From positions 1-64,000 of the forward strand of contig CAMAZH010000003.1 of NCBI GenBank assembly GCA_945863035.1: a stretch of DNA of 64,000 nucleotides, given 5' to 3'. Below are positions 1 through 10,140 of this stretch, piece after piece. Origin of the DNA: Chitinophaga pinensis (lineage in GTDB: Bacteria; Bacteroidota; Bacteroidia; Bacteroidales; GCA-2748055). The translations under genes were made by a program, and so were the position numbers. The first letter of the stretch is position 1. Every line of letters begins with the position of its first letter. The notes beneath the pieces were generated by a model. That model saw nothing but the letters and a program-made list of their open reading frames with translations, was not told the origin of the DNA and did no database searches.

Positions 1-2
1 TA

Positions 3-1808
3 TCACTCACTCTTCTTCATCCTCTTCCGGTCGTTCTCATCCAATAGTATTTTTCTGAGTCGGATGGATTTGGGAGTAACTTCCATATACTCGTCGCCAC
101 GAATGTATTCCATTGCTTCTTCGAGGGAAAAGCGAACTGGAGGTGTTAGGTTTGCCTTATCGTCTGTTCCGGAAGCCCTGATATTTGTAAGCTTCTTGGT
201 TTTGGTAACGTTTACCACAAGATCTTCCATACGGGTATATTCGCCGATAATCTGGCCGGCATAAATTTCCTCCCCCGGGAAGATAAAGAATTTGCCCCTG
301 TCCTGCAGTTTGTCGAGGGAGTAGGCAATAGCGGTTCCTGTTTCCATGGCGATAAGAACGCCGCTTCTGCGGTTCTGTATTTCGCCCTTCCATGGCTCGT
401 AAGCCTTGAAACGGTGAGCAATAACAGCTTCGCCTTCCGTGGCGGTGAGAATTGGGTTCGTGAGACCGATGATACCTCGTGCAGGAATATCAAAATTCAG
501 GATGATGCGGTCGTTTTTTGTTTCAATATTAACGATCTCGCCTTTTCTGCGACTTACCACTTCGATTACCTTGCCCGAGAAGTCCTCTTTTACCTGAATG
601 GTAAGGGTTTCAATAGGTTCGTTTTTAACTCCGTCGATTTCCTTGATAATAACCTGAGGCTGCCCCAGCTGGAATTCATATCCTTCCCTGCGCATTATTT
701 CAACCAAAATGGATAAGTGCAAAATACCACGGCCGAAAACAAGGAGTCGTTCCGGAGAATCGGTTTCCTCGACGCGCAATGCCAGGTTTTTTTCAATTTC
801 CTTAAACAGCCTGTCGCGTATATGTCTGGAAGTAAGATAGATTCCCTCTTTACCGTAAAACGGGGAGTTATTTATAGTGAAAAGCATACTCATGGTAGGC
901 TCGTCAACATTTATGCGTTTCAATCCTTCCGGGTTCTCGAAATCAGCAACGGTGTCGCCTATTTCAAAATTCTCCAAACCCAGAACAGCACAGATCTCTC
1001 CCGATTCGATTTCCGTTTTAACTTTTTCCTTGCCCAGCCCTTCGAAACGATAAAGTTCCTTTACAATCGATTTCTGAATGCGACCATCGGCTTTCATCAC
1101 GGCAACGGTCATTCCTGCCTTGATTGCACCACGTGTGATACGTCCAACAGCAATTCTTCCCAGGTAGGTTGAGTAATCCAGCGAACTGATCTGCATTTGC
1201 AGGTTACCCGGCTGCTTTTTGGGCGGTTTTATGTAGGAGATAATGGTATCGAGCAAATAGCTGATATCGGTGGTAGGGGTTCTGAAATCCTCAGCCATCC
1301 ATCCTTCTTTTGATGAGCCGTAAACGGTCGGGAAGTTAAGTTGCTCCTCTGTTGCGTCGAGACTGAACATGAGATCGAAAACCATTTCCTGAACGTCTTC
1401 GGGGTTGCAGTTTGGCTTATCGACCTTATTGATTACCACGATAGGCTTGAGGTTCAGCTCGAGAGCCTTCTGCAGCACAAAACGGGTCTGAGGCATGGGT
1501 CCTTCGAAAGCGTCAACCAACAGGAGTACCCCGTCGGCCATATTCAGAACGCGTTCCACTTCTCCCCCGAAATCGGAGTGACCCGGAGTATCGATAATGT
1601 TTATTTTTGTGTCCTTATAGCGAACCGAAACGTTTTTTGAAAGAATAGTAATTCCTCTCTCCCTCTCCAAATCGTTCGAATCGAGTATAAGATCCTCCAC
1701 TTCCTGGTTGTCGCGGAAGAGATTTACCTGATGCAGGATTCTGTCTACCAGTGTGGTTTTACCATGGTCAACGTGAGCAATAATTGCGATGTTTCTTATT
1801 TCGTACAT
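3..1808 (-). CDS. typA: Ribosome-associated GTPase TypA/BipA
   Basis: Translation MYEIRNIAIIAHVDHGKTTLVDRILHQ, DTPGHSDFGGEVERVL, NKVDKP: translational GTPase motifs; full 601 aa. Confidence 0.96.
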   Translation of the reverse strand: MYEIRNIAIIAHVDHGKTTLVDRILHQVNLFRDNQEVEDLILDSNDLERERGITILSKNVSVRYKDTKINIIDTPGHSDFGGEVERVLNMADGVLLLVDAFEGPMPQTRFVLQKALELNLKPIVVINKVDKPNCNPEDVQEMVFDLMFSLDATEEQLNFPTVYGSSKEGWMAEDFRTPTTDISYLLDTIISYIKPPKKQPGNLQMQISSLDYSTYLGRIAVGRITRGAIKAGMTVAVMKADGRIQKSIVKELYRFEGLGKEKVKTEIESGEICAVLGLENFEIGDTVADFENPEGLKRINVDEPTMSMLFTINNSPFYGKEGIYLTSRHIRDRLFKEIEKNLALRVEETDSPERLLVFGRGILHLSILVEIMRREGYEFQLGQPQVIIKEIDGVKNEPIETLTIQVKEDFSGKVIEVVSRRKGEIVNIETKNDRIILNFDIPARGIIGLTNPILTATEGEAVIAHRFKAYEPWKGEIQNRRSGVLIAMETGTAIAYSLDKLQDRGKFFIFPGEEIYAGQIIGEYTRMEDLVVNVTKTKKLTNIRASGTDDKANLTPPVRFSLEEAMEYIRGDEYMEVTPKSIRLRKILLDENDRKRMKKSE

Positions 1809-1970
1809 TATCTTTATAATTCGGTTCCAAAAAGAATTCGCAAAGGTAGTTTAAATTTCGAAGTTTAAACAGATTTGATTCAAGTTCATGATTTATTAAT
1901 ATTGGAGCAATCAGAAGGGCTGGGTTTCGGGGGATTTATGATTGATACTCACCCATTCACAAATTACTCC

Positions 1971-2777
1971 CTACTTTGATGTGAAATTTGTGCTCTCAAA
2001 AATCTTATCTGCCGATTTGGCAATAAAACCCGAGTAAAGCTGACCGTCCTTGTCGGCATAGCGCTGGGCAAATTCATAATAGCAAGCGGGAATTTGAAAT
2101 TCGTCCTCCACGAAGCCGATGTTGACGCGGTCGGCCAAGGTGCTCGATTGCCTGAGAAGTTCCTCCTTCGTGCCCTTGATTTCCCCTCCCGAAGAATTTA
2201 GGGGGAAACCTCCAGCTTTAATAAACTCATTAACCTTTTCAATGGTATCGTATTTTTTTAAGGCATTGATACTTACCGTAAAATGATTTGCCCTGAAGCC
2301 GAAAACGTACAGCCAGGCAGCATATTCCGACTCTTCCCTTAACTTGTTGTAGACTTCGTATGAAGGCTTTGGAAACAGGCTTCCGGCAAAAATCAGTTCG
2401 TCTGAGAGGCAGGTTTCGTCAGGGACCGCGTTGATGGCTTCGCGTATAATCTTCTGGAGGTAGGGGGAGAAATCCTCAAGTATCAGCTGAGAGATAAAAA
2501 CCCGTGGGGCCTGAGGGTCGGACACGTGCTCGTAATGCCTTGCAAACAAATGTTTTTCCTCGAAAACATATTCGCCTTTTTCCACATATCCATTCTGTAA
2601 AAATATTCTTGCCAACACGTTGATATCCAAGCGCGGGTCGTTGAACGTTCTGAACGCAATATGGTCGTTCAGGACAATTTCACCCTCCCGTGAAAAAAGG
2701 TTGAAAATCTTGCCGGCTGATGGATTCTGGAGAATATAATCGCTCCATAACCTTTCAAAAATTTGATTGTAGCTCAT
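1971..2777 (-). CDS. DUF1338 family protein (HglS/YdcJ-like, putative 2-oxoadipate dioxygenase/decarboxylase)
   Basis: Conserved DHIAFRTFNDPRLDI and FGFRANHFTVSINAL segments typical of DUF1338. Confidence 0.8.
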   Translation of the reverse strand: MSYNQIFERLWSDYILQNPSAGKIFNLFSREGEIVLNDHIAFRTFNDPRLDINVLARIFLQNGYVEKGEYVFEEKHLFARHYEHVSDPQAPRVFISQLILEDFSPYLQKIIREAINAVPDETCLSDELIFAGSLFPKPSYEVYNKLREESEYAAWLYVFGFRANHFTVSINALKKYDTIEKVNEFIKAGGFPLNSSGGEIKGTKEELLRQSSTLADRVNIGFVEDEFQIPACYYEFAQRYADKDGQLYSGFIAKSADKIFESTNFTSK

Positions 2778-2890
2778 GGTTACTATTAATTAGGTGTGAA
2801 ATGCTGTTGTATAAAAGTTGTTTTGCGCCATTCCAATCTCAGAAAACAAAACTCAGTTTGAAGGGTTCATGCCGATTAGCAATTTTGTTC

Positions 2891-2946
2891 AACAAACCCG
2901 TTTTGCACCCATGGATAAAAATGATGCATTGTAAACAACAAACCCG
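2891..2946. repeat. 10-mer direct repeat AACAAACCCG (2891-2900 and 2937-2946) in the leader of the pta operon
   Basis: Direct reading of the intergenic region; second copy 46 bp downstream. Confidence 0.5.
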
Positions 2947-3039
2947 GGATTTTGCTCATTTCATGCAGGTTGTTTTACAACAGATTAAAATCGTGATATA
3001 AATCATACCCGAGTGATAAAGGAAATTGTTTTTTTTAAC

Positions 3040-3047
3040 TAATTTTG
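3040..3047 (+). promoter_or_regulatory. Candidate Bacteroidetes -7 promoter element TAATTTTG upstream of pta operon
   Basis: Matches TAnnTTTG consensus, 38 bp before pta start; no convincing -33 element. Confidence 0.4.
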
Positions 3048-3084
3048 AAACCAATACATTAACAGCTTAAATAATTGACAATCA

Positions 3085-4089
3085 ATGGATTTAATACAAA
3101 TAATTAAAGAAAAGGCAAAGCAGCACCAAATGAGGATTGTTTTACCCGAGGGCGAAGAAGAAAGGACTCTCAAAGCAGCCGATATCATTCTGAGTGAAGG
3201 ACTTGCAAAAATAATTCTGATTGGGAATCCCGATACGATTTCGAAAAAAGCCAAAGAATTCGGTTTGAATCAGCTTGGAAAAGCCGTTATTATCGACCCG
3301 CTTTCCCATGAAAACAAGGAGAAATATATCAATCTGATGGTAGAGCTCAGGAAGAGCAAAGGCTTAACAAAAGAGGAAGCCGGGCGATTGATCGAAGACC
3401 CCTTGTACCTTGGCACTTTGATGATTAAAGCCGGAGATGCCGACGGTGAGGTTGCCGGAGCCATGAACGCTACGGGCGACGTGCTGCGGCCAGCTTTCCA
3501 ATATGTGAAAACCATGCCGGGGATTTCGGTTGTTTCGGGAGCATTCATTATGATTCTGAAAGACAAGGAATTCGGCAACGATGGCTTGATGGTATTTGCC
3601 GATTGCGCAGTTCATCCCGATCCTACCGACCGGGAATTGGCTGAGATAGCTGTTGCCACAGGAAAAACCACCCGTGCCATTGCCGGTTTCGAGCCCAGAA
3701 TTGCGATGTTGAGTTTTTCGACAAAAGGAAGCGCAAAGCATGCAATGGTTGATAAAGTGGTAAGTGCAACGCGTATTGCAAAGGAAATGGATCCCAGTCT
3801 GATGATCGACGGAGAGCTGCAGGCCGATGCTGCAATCATTGAAGCCATCGGTCAGAGCAAGGCTCCCGGAAGCCAGATCGCAGGGAAAGCAAACGTTTTG
3901 GTATTCCCTACTCTGGAGTCAGGGAACATCTGCTACAAGCTGGTTCAACGACTTGCCCATGCTGAGGCCATCGGTCCGGTTCTTCAGGGTATGGCTGCTC
4001 CTATTAACGATTTAAGCAGAGGATGTTCGGTAAGCGACATTGTGAATCTCGTGGCAATTACTGCAAATCAGGCAGCGGGAATGAAGTAG
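3085..4089 (+). CDS. pta: Phosphate acetyltransferase
   Basis: MRIVLPEGEEERTLKAADIIL ... ADCAVHPDPTDRELAEIA ... LVFPTLESGNICYKLVQRLA: PTA_PTB family signatures. Confidence 0.9.
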   Translation: MDLIQIIKEKAKQHQMRIVLPEGEEERTLKAADIILSEGLAKIILIGNPDTISKKAKEFGLNQLGKAVIIDPLSHENKEKYINLMVELRKSKGLTKEEAGRLIEDPLYLGTLMIKAGDADGEVAGAMNATGDVLRPAFQYVKTMPGISVVSGAFIMILKDKEFGNDGLMVFADCAVHPDPTDRELAEIAVATGKTTRAIAGFEPRIAMLSFSTKGSAKHAMVDKVVSATRIAKEMDPSLMIDGELQADAAIIEAIGQSKAPGSQIAGKANVLVFPTLESGNICYKLVQRLAHAEAIGPVLQGMAAPINDLSRGCSVSDIVNLVAITANQAAGMK

Positions 4090-4156
4090 TTAATAAAGGA
4101 AACAGTGAGGATTAGAATTCAGTAACAATATATATCAACAAAAAACAATTATTAAA

Positions 4157-5119
4157 ATGCCCGAGACATTAGACGATTTTGCGCTTAGCAAGCGTATTCA
4201 AAAAAAAGGCAGCATACAGAAAGTGGCCGTAATAGGTTGCGGAAGCATGGGTCAGGAAATTACCCGCACCGTTGCCCAACATGGTATGGATGTTGTGTTT
4301 ATCGAAGTAAGTGAAGCTAAAATCAAGGAAGTTTTTCAACAAATTGATGCCCAGCTTGACGAGGTTATCAATCAATGGGGACTCACCGTTGGGGAGAAAC
4401 GGGTTATACTCAGCCATATCAAAGGATCGGTTGACTACAATGATATTCATGACGCCGACCTGGTAATAGAGTCCATAAATTCCCAAAAACCCGGAACCAA
4501 CATCAACATGCGCAGGGAAGTCTTCAGGAAGGTCGAGGAAATCGTTGCCGACGACGTGGTTATCACATCGAACAACTCTACCCTGATGATATCCGAAATT
4601 GCAGGTGAACTCAGGCATCCGGAAAGAACTGCGGGTTTGCATTTCATCTCACCCTCCGCTTCCATTAAGATAGTTGAAGTTATCAGGGGGATAGAAACCA
4701 ACGATGCCACCTTCGATTTTGTGCTAAAATTCGCCAAAATGATTGAGAAGCAGGCCATTGTTATAAACGAGTCGCCTGGGCATGTGAGCAGTCGGTTGAT
4801 TGTTACCCTGATTAATGAAGCCTGCGAAACCCTCATGGAAGGAGTTGCCAGTGTTCAGTGCATCGACACAACCATGAAAATGGGTTATGGACTTTTGTTT
4901 GGCCCCTTTGAAATGGCCGACCGCATAGGCTTGGATAATTTATTGAAATGGATGGACAACCTATATGCCGAATACGGCTTGCAAAAATTCAAAGCCAGTC
5001 CGATCATAAAACGGCTGGTACGTGCGGGATATCACGGACTGAAGACAGGTAAAGGGTTCTACAAATACGAGAACGGAAAAATCATCAGTCAGGCCATCAC
5101 CGCTACTGAATTTAAATAA
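4157..5119 (+). CDS. 3-hydroxyacyl-CoA (3-hydroxybutyryl-CoA) dehydrogenase
   Basis: VAVIGCGSMGQEITRTVAQHG Rossmann motif; GLHFISPSASIKIVEVIRG; GPFEMADRIGLD; TGKGFYKY C-terminus. Confidence 0.88.
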   Translation: MPETLDDFALSKRIQKKGSIQKVAVIGCGSMGQEITRTVAQHGMDVVFIEVSEAKIKEVFQQIDAQLDEVINQWGLTVGEKRVILSHIKGSVDYNDIHDADLVIESINSQKPGTNINMRREVFRKVEEIVADDVVITSNNSTLMISEIAGELRHPERTAGLHFISPSASIKIVEVIRGIETNDATFDFVLKFAKMIEKQAIVINESPGHVSSRLIVTLINEACETLMEGVASVQCIDTTMKMGYGLLFGPFEMADRIGLDNLLKWMDNLYAEYGLQKFKASPIIKRLVRAGYHGLKTGKGFYKYENGKIISQAITATEFK

Positions 5120-5145
5120 ATCATTCACGCAAACAAAAAAAGAAA

Positions 5146-6357
5146 ATGAAGATCATAGTATTAAACTGTGGAAGCTCATCTATAAAATATCAACTCTTCG
5201 ACATGACCACCACCGAAGTGCTTGCCAAGGGGGTGGCTGAAAAAATCGGGTTACACGGATCATTCATCAAGCATGAAAGACTTGATGGCACCAAAGTAAA
5301 GATCGAGGGTGAGATTTTGGATCACGAGGCAGGTATTGAGTATATTTTAGGTATTCTGAAAAGCGAAAAATACGGAAGCATCAAAAACTTTAACGAGATT
5401 GATGCTGTGGGGCATCGGGTAGTTCACGGCGCAGAAGCCTTCAAGGGCAGCGAATACATAACCGACGAGGTAGTCAAGAAAATGGAAGAGTGCATCGATC
5501 TGGCCCCTCTTCACAATCCCCCAAACCTCAAGGGAATTTATGCAATGCAGCACCTTTTGCCAGGCGTGCCTCAGGTGGGCGCTTTTGACACGGCATTCCA
5601 TCAGACCATGGAACCCCATGCCTATATGTATGCCATTCCCTACTCGCTTTACCGCAAATACGGCCTCAGAAGATACGGTTTCCACGGTTCCAGCCACCGT
5701 TATGTATCTGCAAGAGCGGCAGAAATGCTGGGAAAAGATTTGAAAGACCTTAAGATGATTACCTGTCACCTTGGGAACGGAGCTTCCATAGCTGCCATTA
5801 AAGGGGGGAAATCTGTTGACACATCCATGGGGCTAACCCCGGTGGAAGGACTTATCATGGGTACGCGCACCGGCGATCTGGATGCGGGTGTTTTACTGTA
5901 CATCATGCAAAAGGAAAACATCGATCACCTCAATGCAAACATCCTTGTAAACAAACATAGCGGTATGCTTGGAATCACAGGCGTTTCATCCGATATGAGA
6001 GAGATTGAAACAGCAGCGGAAGCCAACAACGAACGGGCCATTCTCGGACTGGAAATGTACCATTACCGTATCAAAAAATACGTTGGATCATACGCAGCAG
6101 CCATGGGTGGCGTGGATGTCATTATTTTTACCGGGGGAGTAGGTGAAAACGGTCCGGAAACCCGTGAAGCGGTATGCAAGGACATGGAATTCATGGGTCT
6201 TGAGTTTGATCCTGAAGCCAACAAAGGCAAAAGAGGCAAGGAAGTAATCATCAGCAAACCCGGGTCCAGAGTAACTGCAATGGTTGTTCCTACAAACGAA
6301 GAACTTGTAATAGCAAGGGATACCGAACGAATAGTTCTTGAATCTGTTAACAAATAG
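5146..6357 (+). CDS. ackA: Acetate kinase
   Basis: MKIIVLNCGSSSIKYQLFDM, RYGFHGSSHRYVS, FTGGVGENGPETRE. Confidence 0.97.
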   Translation: MKIIVLNCGSSSIKYQLFDMTTTEVLAKGVAEKIGLHGSFIKHERLDGTKVKIEGEILDHEAGIEYILGILKSEKYGSIKNFNEIDAVGHRVVHGAEAFKGSEYITDEVVKKMEECIDLAPLHNPPNLKGIYAMQHLLPGVPQVGAFDTAFHQTMEPHAYMYAIPYSLYRKYGLRRYGFHGSSHRYVSARAAEMLGKDLKDLKMITCHLGNGASIAAIKGGKSVDTSMGLTPVEGLIMGTRTGDLDAGVLLYIMQKENIDHLNANILVNKHSGMLGITGVSSDMREIETAAEANNERAILGLEMYHYRIKKYVGSYAAAMGGVDVIIFTGGVGENGPETREAVCKDMEFMGLEFDPEANKGKRGKEVIISKPGSRVTAMVVPTNEELVIARDTERIVLESVNK

Positions 6358-6365
6358 GACCACAT

Positions 6366-7262
6366 ATGGCATTTAAATCACTGGATGATTTAATTCTTTT
6401 TGCTCAAAGCAGGCCAAAGCGACGCATTGCGGTTGCTGCGGCCTCCGATCATCACGTTCTGGAAGCTATTAAAAGGGCATGCGAGTTGAAAATCGCAGAG
6501 CCCTACCTTATTGGCGACCCGAAGGAAATAAATGCCATAGCGGCTTCTATTGGCCTCAAAAACGATCAGTTCGAGATTGTTGACGAGCCGGATCCGGCCA
6601 AAGCCTGTGTTTTGGCGGTGTCGCTTATCAGGGACGGAAAGGCTGAAATCCTCATGAAAGGCATGGTTCCTACCGCCATCCTGCTGAAAGCGGTTCTCAA
6701 CAAGGACTCGGGCCTGAGGAAGCGGGAAACATTAAGTCATTTCGCACTCTTCCAAACCTCCCACTACCATAAGCTGCTTGGCGTGAGTGATGCGGCAATG
6801 AACATTAGCCCCAGCCTTTCGGAAAAGACGAATATCATTGAAAATGCTGTGGAGGTTATGCATAAATTGGGAATAAGCAATCCCAAAGTGGCTGTATTGG
6901 CTCCCATTGAAACCGTTAACGATAAAATCCCTTCCAGCACTGATGCCGCTTCGCTTACCCGTATGTTTCAGGAGCAGCACATTAACCATTGTATAGTGTA
7001 TGGTCCCCTTGCGCTCGACAATGCTGTTTCGAAGGAGGCCGCACTCCAGAAAGGAATCCATTCGGAAGTGGCAGGCGATGCCGATATCCTGATTGCCCCT
7101 GACCTGAACAGCGGTAACATCCTCTATAAATCACTGATTTTCCTTTCCGATGGTAAAGCCGCTGCCATTATCACGGGAGCGAATGCACCGATTGTGCTTA
7201 CATCCCGTGCCGACAGTGAAATGAACAAATTATACTCCATCGCTCTGGCCGCCGCACTTTAA
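6366..7262 (+). CDS. ptb: Phosphate butyryltransferase
   Basis: PTA_PTB family; GVSDAAMNISPSLSEK, ADILIAPDLNSGNILYKSL; adjacent to buk. Confidence 0.85.
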   Translation: MAFKSLDDLILFAQSRPKRRIAVAAASDHHVLEAIKRACELKIAEPYLIGDPKEINAIAASIGLKNDQFEIVDEPDPAKACVLAVSLIRDGKAEILMKGMVPTAILLKAVLNKDSGLRKRETLSHFALFQTSHYHKLLGVSDAAMNISPSLSEKTNIIENAVEVMHKLGISNPKVAVLAPIETVNDKIPSSTDAASLTRMFQEQHINHCIVYGPLALDNAVSKEAALQKGIHSEVAGDADILIAPDLNSGNILYKSLIFLSDGKAAAIITGANAPIVLTSRADSEMNKLYSIALAAAL

Positions 7263-7274
7263 AAAACTCAACTT

Positions 7275-8387
7275 ATGCCACTAAAGCAAATTTTAGCGAT
7301 CAATCCCGGATCCACATCAACAAAAATTGCCGTCTATTCGAACGCTAAGGTGATTTTCCTGAAGTCGATCAGACACTCGAACGAGATGCTGAGTCAGTTC
7401 AAGAAGATCACAGACCAGTACGAGTTCAGGAAAAACATTATTCTGGATGAACTACATCATGCTCACATCGAATTGGACAAAATTGAGGCGGTAGTGGGTC
7501 GCGGGGGACTCATACGCCCCATCAAATCGGGAATATATATCATAAATGAGCGTATGAAGGATGATCTCAGAGAAGGAATTCTCGGGGAGCATGCCAGTAA
7601 TCTCGGGGGATTAATTGCCGACGACATTGCCAAAAGCCTTCCTAACGCGAAAGCCTATATTGCCGACCCTGTTGTGGTAGATGAAATGCAGCCCGTGGCT
7701 CGTTTTGCCGGTCATCCCGATTTCAGCAGGGTGAGTATCTTTCACGCCCTAAACCAAAAGGCCATTGCACGCTCCTACGCGAGGCTTCTGAATTCGAAGT
7801 ATGACGAACTTAATCTTATCATAGCCCATATGGGTGGTGGTATATCAATTGGCGCGCATCGCAAAGGACGTGTAATCGATGTAAACAATGCACTTGACGG
7901 TGAGGGTCCGTTTTCACCCGAGCGCTCTGGTACACTTCCGGCCGGACAACTGATAAAAATGTGCTTCTCGGAGGGCGCAACGATGGATGCGGTCAAAAAG
8001 ATGGTTAACGGTGAAGGTGGATTGATGGCCTATTTCGGCACCAACAGCGCTTACCAGATTGAGCTTATGGCACTCGACGGAGATGACAATGCGCGGCTTA
8101 TCCAGGATGCCATGTCGTACCAGGTTGCTAAAGATATTGGTGCCATGGCGACCGTTCTTAACGGTGAGGTTGATGCCATTATTCTTACCGGGGGAATTGC
8201 AAACAACCCCATGGTTGTGGAGTATATCAAGAAAATGGTTACCTATATCGCTCCTGTAATCATTTATCCGGGTGAGGATGAAATGCATGCTCTGGCCATG
8301 AACGGATTGATGGTGCTGAAAGGCGAGACCATAGCCAAAGAATATTGTGAGGAAAATATGGTGGGATTTACTGCTGATAAAGTTTAA
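7275..8387 (+). CDS. buk: Butyrate kinase
   Basis: ILAINPGSTSTKIAVYSN, HMGGGISIGAHRKGRVIDVNNALDGEGPFSPERSG, ILTGGIANN. Confidence 0.95.
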   Translation: MPLKQILAINPGSTSTKIAVYSNAKVIFLKSIRHSNEMLSQFKKITDQYEFRKNIILDELHHAHIELDKIEAVVGRGGLIRPIKSGIYIINERMKDDLREGILGEHASNLGGLIADDIAKSLPNAKAYIADPVVVDEMQPVARFAGHPDFSRVSIFHALNQKAIARSYARLLNSKYDELNLIIAHMGGGISIGAHRKGRVIDVNNALDGEGPFSPERSGTLPAGQLIKMCFSEGATMDAVKKMVNGEGGLMAYFGTNSAYQIELMALDGDDNARLIQDAMSYQVAKDIGAMATVLNGEVDAIILTGGIANNPMVVEYIKKMVTYIAPVIIYPGEDEMHALAMNGLMVLKGETIAKEYCEENMVGFTADKV

Positions 8388-9471
8388 TAACTTCGCTGCC
8401 AGCAAGAAGAAACGCCCCTGTTCCATATACTTCCCAGCTCTCAGCAGTGAAATTTTTGCGAGGATCTGCACCTATTGGCTGACACCATCCAACATGTCCG
8501 TCAGCTTGAATTAGAGTATTTAACCCTATCCAAGCCTTTCTAACAACCGGCAGGTATTTTTCTGTATCGAGAATTCCATTGTTTATTCCCCAGGCAAGTG
8601 CAAATGTATAAAACCCTGAACCACTGGCCTCACCTCCCGGATATGAATCCGGATCGAGCAGGCTTGACCTCCATAATCCGTCCTCCTGCTGAAGTTCGGC
8701 GATGCGCTCAGCCATCTGCTTATATATGGTTTCATAAAATGACCGCTCAGGATAATCATCAGGTAATTCACTCAATAACAAAGCCAACCCACCCATTACC
8801 CAACCATTTCCCCTCGACCAGAAAATCTTCTCCCCATTAGCTTCCCGACGGTCAGTGGCCACATCTTTAATAACAAAATTCAAATCTCGGGCAAAAAGAT
8901 GTTCTTCTTTGTCGTATAGCAAATTGTAACACTCATGAAAAAGCTGATCACTTTTTTCCATGTATTTTTTATCACCGGTAGTTACTGATAACTTAACCAA
9001 AGCAGGAGGAGCCATGAACAAGGCATCGCACCACCACCATGTAATAACTTCTATGCCGTGGGGCTGAAATGGGATGGTAAGAAATGAATCCATTTGATGG
9101 GCAAAAGGCTGGATTATCCTGGCATCATTTTTCAGCCGGAACAAATCAACATAGGTTTGTCCTATAACATGATCATCTGCATGATGCAACCTTGGTCCGG
9201 GTTTCCAATTGTTTTTCTCTCCCATTTCAAGCATTGCATCCAATAGCTTGGGATCATTTGTGGTTCTGTAAGCGGCCGAAATTCCCGCATAGAAAGCCCC
9301 ATTGGTCCAATCCCACAGTTCATGTTTGGGATTATCGAGCTGCCAGATAGCGGCACGTGTCATTACTTTTTTAATGCTTTTTGGTTTGAAAACTCTATCG
9401 TTCTGAGCATCCAATTCAGATAAAAAGCCAGACACTATCAGTGACAGGATAAATACCAGTATTTTGTTCAT
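8368..9471 (-). CDS. Glycoside hydrolase family 88/105 (unsaturated uronyl / rhamnogalacturonyl hydrolase), secreted
   Basis: MTRAAIWQL, WTNGAFYAGISAAY, RGNGWVMGGLALLL, EASGSGFYTFALAWGIN; probable start at MNKILVFILSL (9471; ORF extends to 9540); signal peptide. Confidence 0.88.
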   Translation of the reverse strand: MNKILVFILSLIVSGFLSELDAQNDRVFKPKSIKKVMTRAAIWQLDNPKHELWDWTNGAFYAGISAAYRTTNDPKLLDAMLEMGEKNNWKPGPRLHHADDHVIGQTYVDLFRLKNDARIIQPFAHQMDSFLTIPFQPHGIEVITWWWCDALFMAPPALVKLSVTTGDKKYMEKSDQLFHECYNLLYDKEEHLFARDLNFVIKDVATDRREANGEKIFWSRGNGWVMGGLALLLSELPDDYPERSFYETIYKQMAERIAELQQEDGLWRSSLLDPDSYPGGEASGSGFYTFALAWGINNGILDTEKYLPVVRKAWIGLNTLIQADGHVGWCQPIGADPRKNFTAESWEVYGTGAFLLAGSEVIKLYQQ

Positions 9472-9529
9472 CTTTAATGGGTTAAATTGGTTTTCAGTTA
9501 TTAAGATCATCTTATAAAAGGAATTTTTA

Positions 9530-10108
9530 TTATTCCTCATTGTATTCGGATTTTATTTTATTTCGAAGCTGTTTTTCGTTTTCGGCTGACCAGTATTTAC
9601 AATCGAGTTGGAGAAAAACTGAAGAGTATGGAATAGTCCCGTTTGTCTTCAGAACCAAAACTTTAAAATATCTGGAAGCCTCATCAATCTTTACAAAAAC
9701 AGAATCGTGAAATAATTCCTGTGAACTGGAAAAATCGATAATCTCAGCTAATGAACTTCTAAATATATCAATATCAGGTAATTGATCCTTGGTCAAGAAT
9801 CTCAATTCCGTATCTGTGTAAATAATTGGTTTTACATGACTGGAATTTTCGATTTGTTGTAAGGTGTAATTCAGAACAGTTTGCAAATCCTCATCAGTAT
9901 AAATTGTATTTATCCCGGGAGCATTCTGTAAAGGAAAAGCCTTATCGACAACCAAAATCCAGTTTCGATGACCGAGTAAAGGTAATTGTCCGTTAAGGAT
10001 TGATTTCCAGTCCTGAACAACAATTGCCTCAGTTTTTTGAATTGATTGCTCCTGACAGGATGAAAGTAAAAGCATGATTGTCAAAATCAAATAAAATGGA
10101 TGTTTCAT
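9530..10108 (-). CDS. RbsD/FucU-like lipoprotein (putative secreted sugar mutarotase fold)
   Basis: Lipobox-like LLLSSC; LPLLGHRNWILVVDKAFPLQNAPGINTIYTDED resembles RbsD/FucU family. Confidence 0.65.
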   Translation of the reverse strand: MKHPFYLILTIMLLLSSCQEQSIQKTEAIVVQDWKSILNGQLPLLGHRNWILVVDKAFPLQNAPGINTIYTDEDLQTVLNYTLQQIENSSHVKPIIYTDTELRFLTKDQLPDIDIFRSSLAEIIDFSSSQELFHDSVFVKIDEASRYFKVLVLKTNGTIPYSSVFLQLDCKYWSAENEKQLRNKIKSEYNEE

Positions 10109-10140
10109 GATGTTTTCGTATTTAAATATCTATCGGTTTA

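Noticed and set aside
717-1172. 151-aa plus-strand ORF inside typA
   Set aside because: Antisense shadow ORF of a strongly conserved GTPase gene.
4157-5119. Apparent loss of the conserved Asn (GHVSSRLIV instead of GFIVNRLL) in the 3-hydroxyacyl-CoA dehydrogenase
   Set aside because: Ser at this position (GFVTSRI) occurs in many functional family members, so it is not evidence of a divergent enzyme.
8368-8387. 20-bp convergent overlap of buk and the GH88/105 gene
   Set aside because: Short tail-to-tail overlaps are common and both reading frames look intact.
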